Assembly (NCBI GenBank): GCA_029050995.1
Contig: JAIDLO010000044.1
Location: forward strand, 1 to 5,706
Reading direction: 5' to 3'
Origin: Eubacterium sp.
GTDB taxonomy: Bacteria; Bacillota; Clostridia; Oscillospirales; Acutalibacteraceae
Length of the DNA: 5,706 nucleotides
Translations under genes and position numbers: made by a program
Notes under the pieces: generated by a model
What the model was told of the DNA's origin: nothing
The model's input: the letters and a program-made list of their open reading frames with translations, nothing else
The model's database searches: none
Part shown: one piece after another, positions 4,891 to 5,706 of the stretch
Layout of the letters: every line of letters starts with the position of its first letter
Position numbering within the stretch: the stretch's first letter is position 1

Positions 4891-5706
4891 ATGTCTGTTC
4901 TTGATAGGGTAAATTCGCCCGAAGATTTAAAAAATTTAGAGGATACTGAGCTTGAAGAGCTTTGTTCGGATATAAGAGAATTCCTTGTTGAAACGGTTTC
5001 GGAAACAGGCGGTCATCTTGCCTCAAATTTAGGCGTAGTTGAGCTTAGCGTTGCGCTTCATAAGGTATTCAACAGCCCAACGGATCAGATTGTTTTTGAT
5101 GTTGGGCATCAATGCTATACACATAAGATACTTACCGGCAGAAAAAATCAGTTTTCTACCCTTAGAAAAGAGGGCGGAATAAGCGGTTTTATCCGCCCGG
5201 TTGAAAGTGAACACGATATATTTTCAAGCGGCCATTCAAGCGTATCTGTTTCGCAGGCAATCGGTCTTGCCAAGGCAAAGAAAATCAAAGGCGAAAAGGG
5301 TAAAGTTATTGCCGTTATCGGTGATGGTGCTTTAACAGGCGGTCTTGCTTATGAAGCGTTTAATAATGGTGTGTCCGGCTGTGAAAATCTTATTGTAATC
5401 TTAAATGACAACAAAATGTCTATCAGCCGCAATGTCGGCTCTATGTCTAAGCATTTAACAAATGTCAGAACCTCAAAGGGTTATTTTACTTTGAAACACG
5501 GCGTAAGGCGTGTGCTTGCTAAAATCCCGAAAATCGGCAATGCTATGAACCGTATACTGACATTCGTCAATACCGAAATCAGAAAAAAAGTATATAATGA
5601 TGCAACCTTTTTCGAGGATTTGGGCTTCAGGTATTATGGCTTAATAGACGGCCACGATATAGAAAGCCTTGTTTCTGTTTTAAATGCTGCAAAAGAGCAT
5701 AATCAT
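4891..5706 (+). CDS. dxs: 1-deoxy-D-xylulose-5-phosphate synthase (partial, N-terminal 272 residues)
   Basis: Thiamine-diphosphate enzyme joining pyruvate and glyceraldehyde 3-phosphate to make DXP, the first step of the MEP isoprenoid pathway and also a precursor of thiamine and pyridoxal. The frame is open from ATG 4891 to the window edge. About 350 further residues are expected, since the family is about 620-630 long. Visible are LDRVNSPEDLK (4-14), GGHLASNLGVVELSVALH (40-57) with catalytic-site H42, VFDVGHQCYTHKILTGR (68-84), and SGHSSVSVSQAIGLA (113-127). The thiamine-binding motif runs from GDGALTGG (144-151) to LNDNKMSIS (171-179), with N172 at the usual end. LGFRYYGLIDGHD (244-256) follows. 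The acceptor Glu and transketolase domain lie beyond the window. AAAGAG (4877-4882) is a weak ribosome site eight bases upstream. The start fits the family N-terminus exactly, and the gap before it suggests a promoter separate from the nusB run. Confidence 0.96.
   Translation, partial: MSVLDRVNSPEDLKNLEDTELEELCSDIREFLVETVSETGGHLASNLGVVELSVALHKVFNSPTDQIVFDVGHQCYTHKILTGRKNQFSTLRKEGGISGFIRPVESEHDIFSSGHSSVSVSQAIGLAKAKKIKGEKGKVIAVIGDGALTGGLAYEAFNNGVSGCENLIVILNDNKMSISRNVGSMSKHLTNVRTSKGYFTLKHGVRRVLAKIPKIGNAMNRILTFVNTEIRKKVYNDATFFEDLGFRYYGLIDGHDIESLVSVLNAAKEHNH

Noticed and set aside
4757..5214. Minus-strand open frames across the ispA-dxs gap and the start of dxs
   Set aside because: They run antisense to dxs, show no family motif, and would cross the promoter and hairpin region.

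Overview
This window reads as a low-GC, endospore-forming Firmicute, most likely a member of the Clostridia. The evidence is the spoIIIAH gene of the sporulation channel, AT-rich codon use, strong Shine-Dalgarno sites, and the Firmicute gene order sporulation spoIIIA - asp23 - nusB - xseA - xseB - ispA - dxs. All genes lie on the + strand. I recognise the protein families from their motifs. No database search was possible, so the genus is not assigned.

Layout. The window opens on the last bases of the spoIIIA operon, probably the tail of spoIIIAG followed by a complete spoIIIAH (68-685). A good housekeeping promoter with an extended -10 (689-717) then starts a short unit with one gene, an Asp23/Gls24-family protein like YqhY (742-1128). 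A clear intrinsic terminator closes it (1142-1176). Only 12 bases later a tightly packed run begins: nusB (1189-1581), a Kae1/TsaD-like ASKHA protein of unknown role (1581-2504), xseA (2501-3703), xseB (3696-3884) and ispA (3889-4773). These genes overlap or are separated by four bases, so they are almost certainly co-transcribed. A 117-base gap follows (4774-4890). It holds two overlapping promoter candidates and a striking near-perfect 59-base hairpin. Then comes dxs (4891 onward), cut by the window end after 272 codons.

How the genes work together. SpoIIIAH belongs to the mother-cell side of the channel that feeds the forespore. NusB is a transcription antitermination factor. XseA and XseB are the two subunits of exonuclease VII. 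Dxs makes 1-deoxy-D-xylulose 5-phosphate, the entry point of the MEP isoprenoid pathway, and IspA condenses the resulting C5 units to farnesyl diphosphate. The end of the window is therefore an isoprenoid block. The Asp23-like protein occupies the place of B. subtilis YqhY, which is normally linked to acetyl-CoA carboxylase genes, but accB and accC are absent here. folD, which sits between nusB and xseA in B. subtilis, is replaced by the Kae1-like gene.

What stands out: the terminator placed directly before nusB with no promoter after it; the long mismatched hairpin at the start of the dxs transcript; the uncharacterised Kae1-like paralogue in a housekeeping operon; and the loss of accBC and folD from an otherwise conserved block. 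I see no RNA gene, insertion sequence, CRISPR array or other mobile element. I found no convincing wholly new system; most of the window is conserved core genome.
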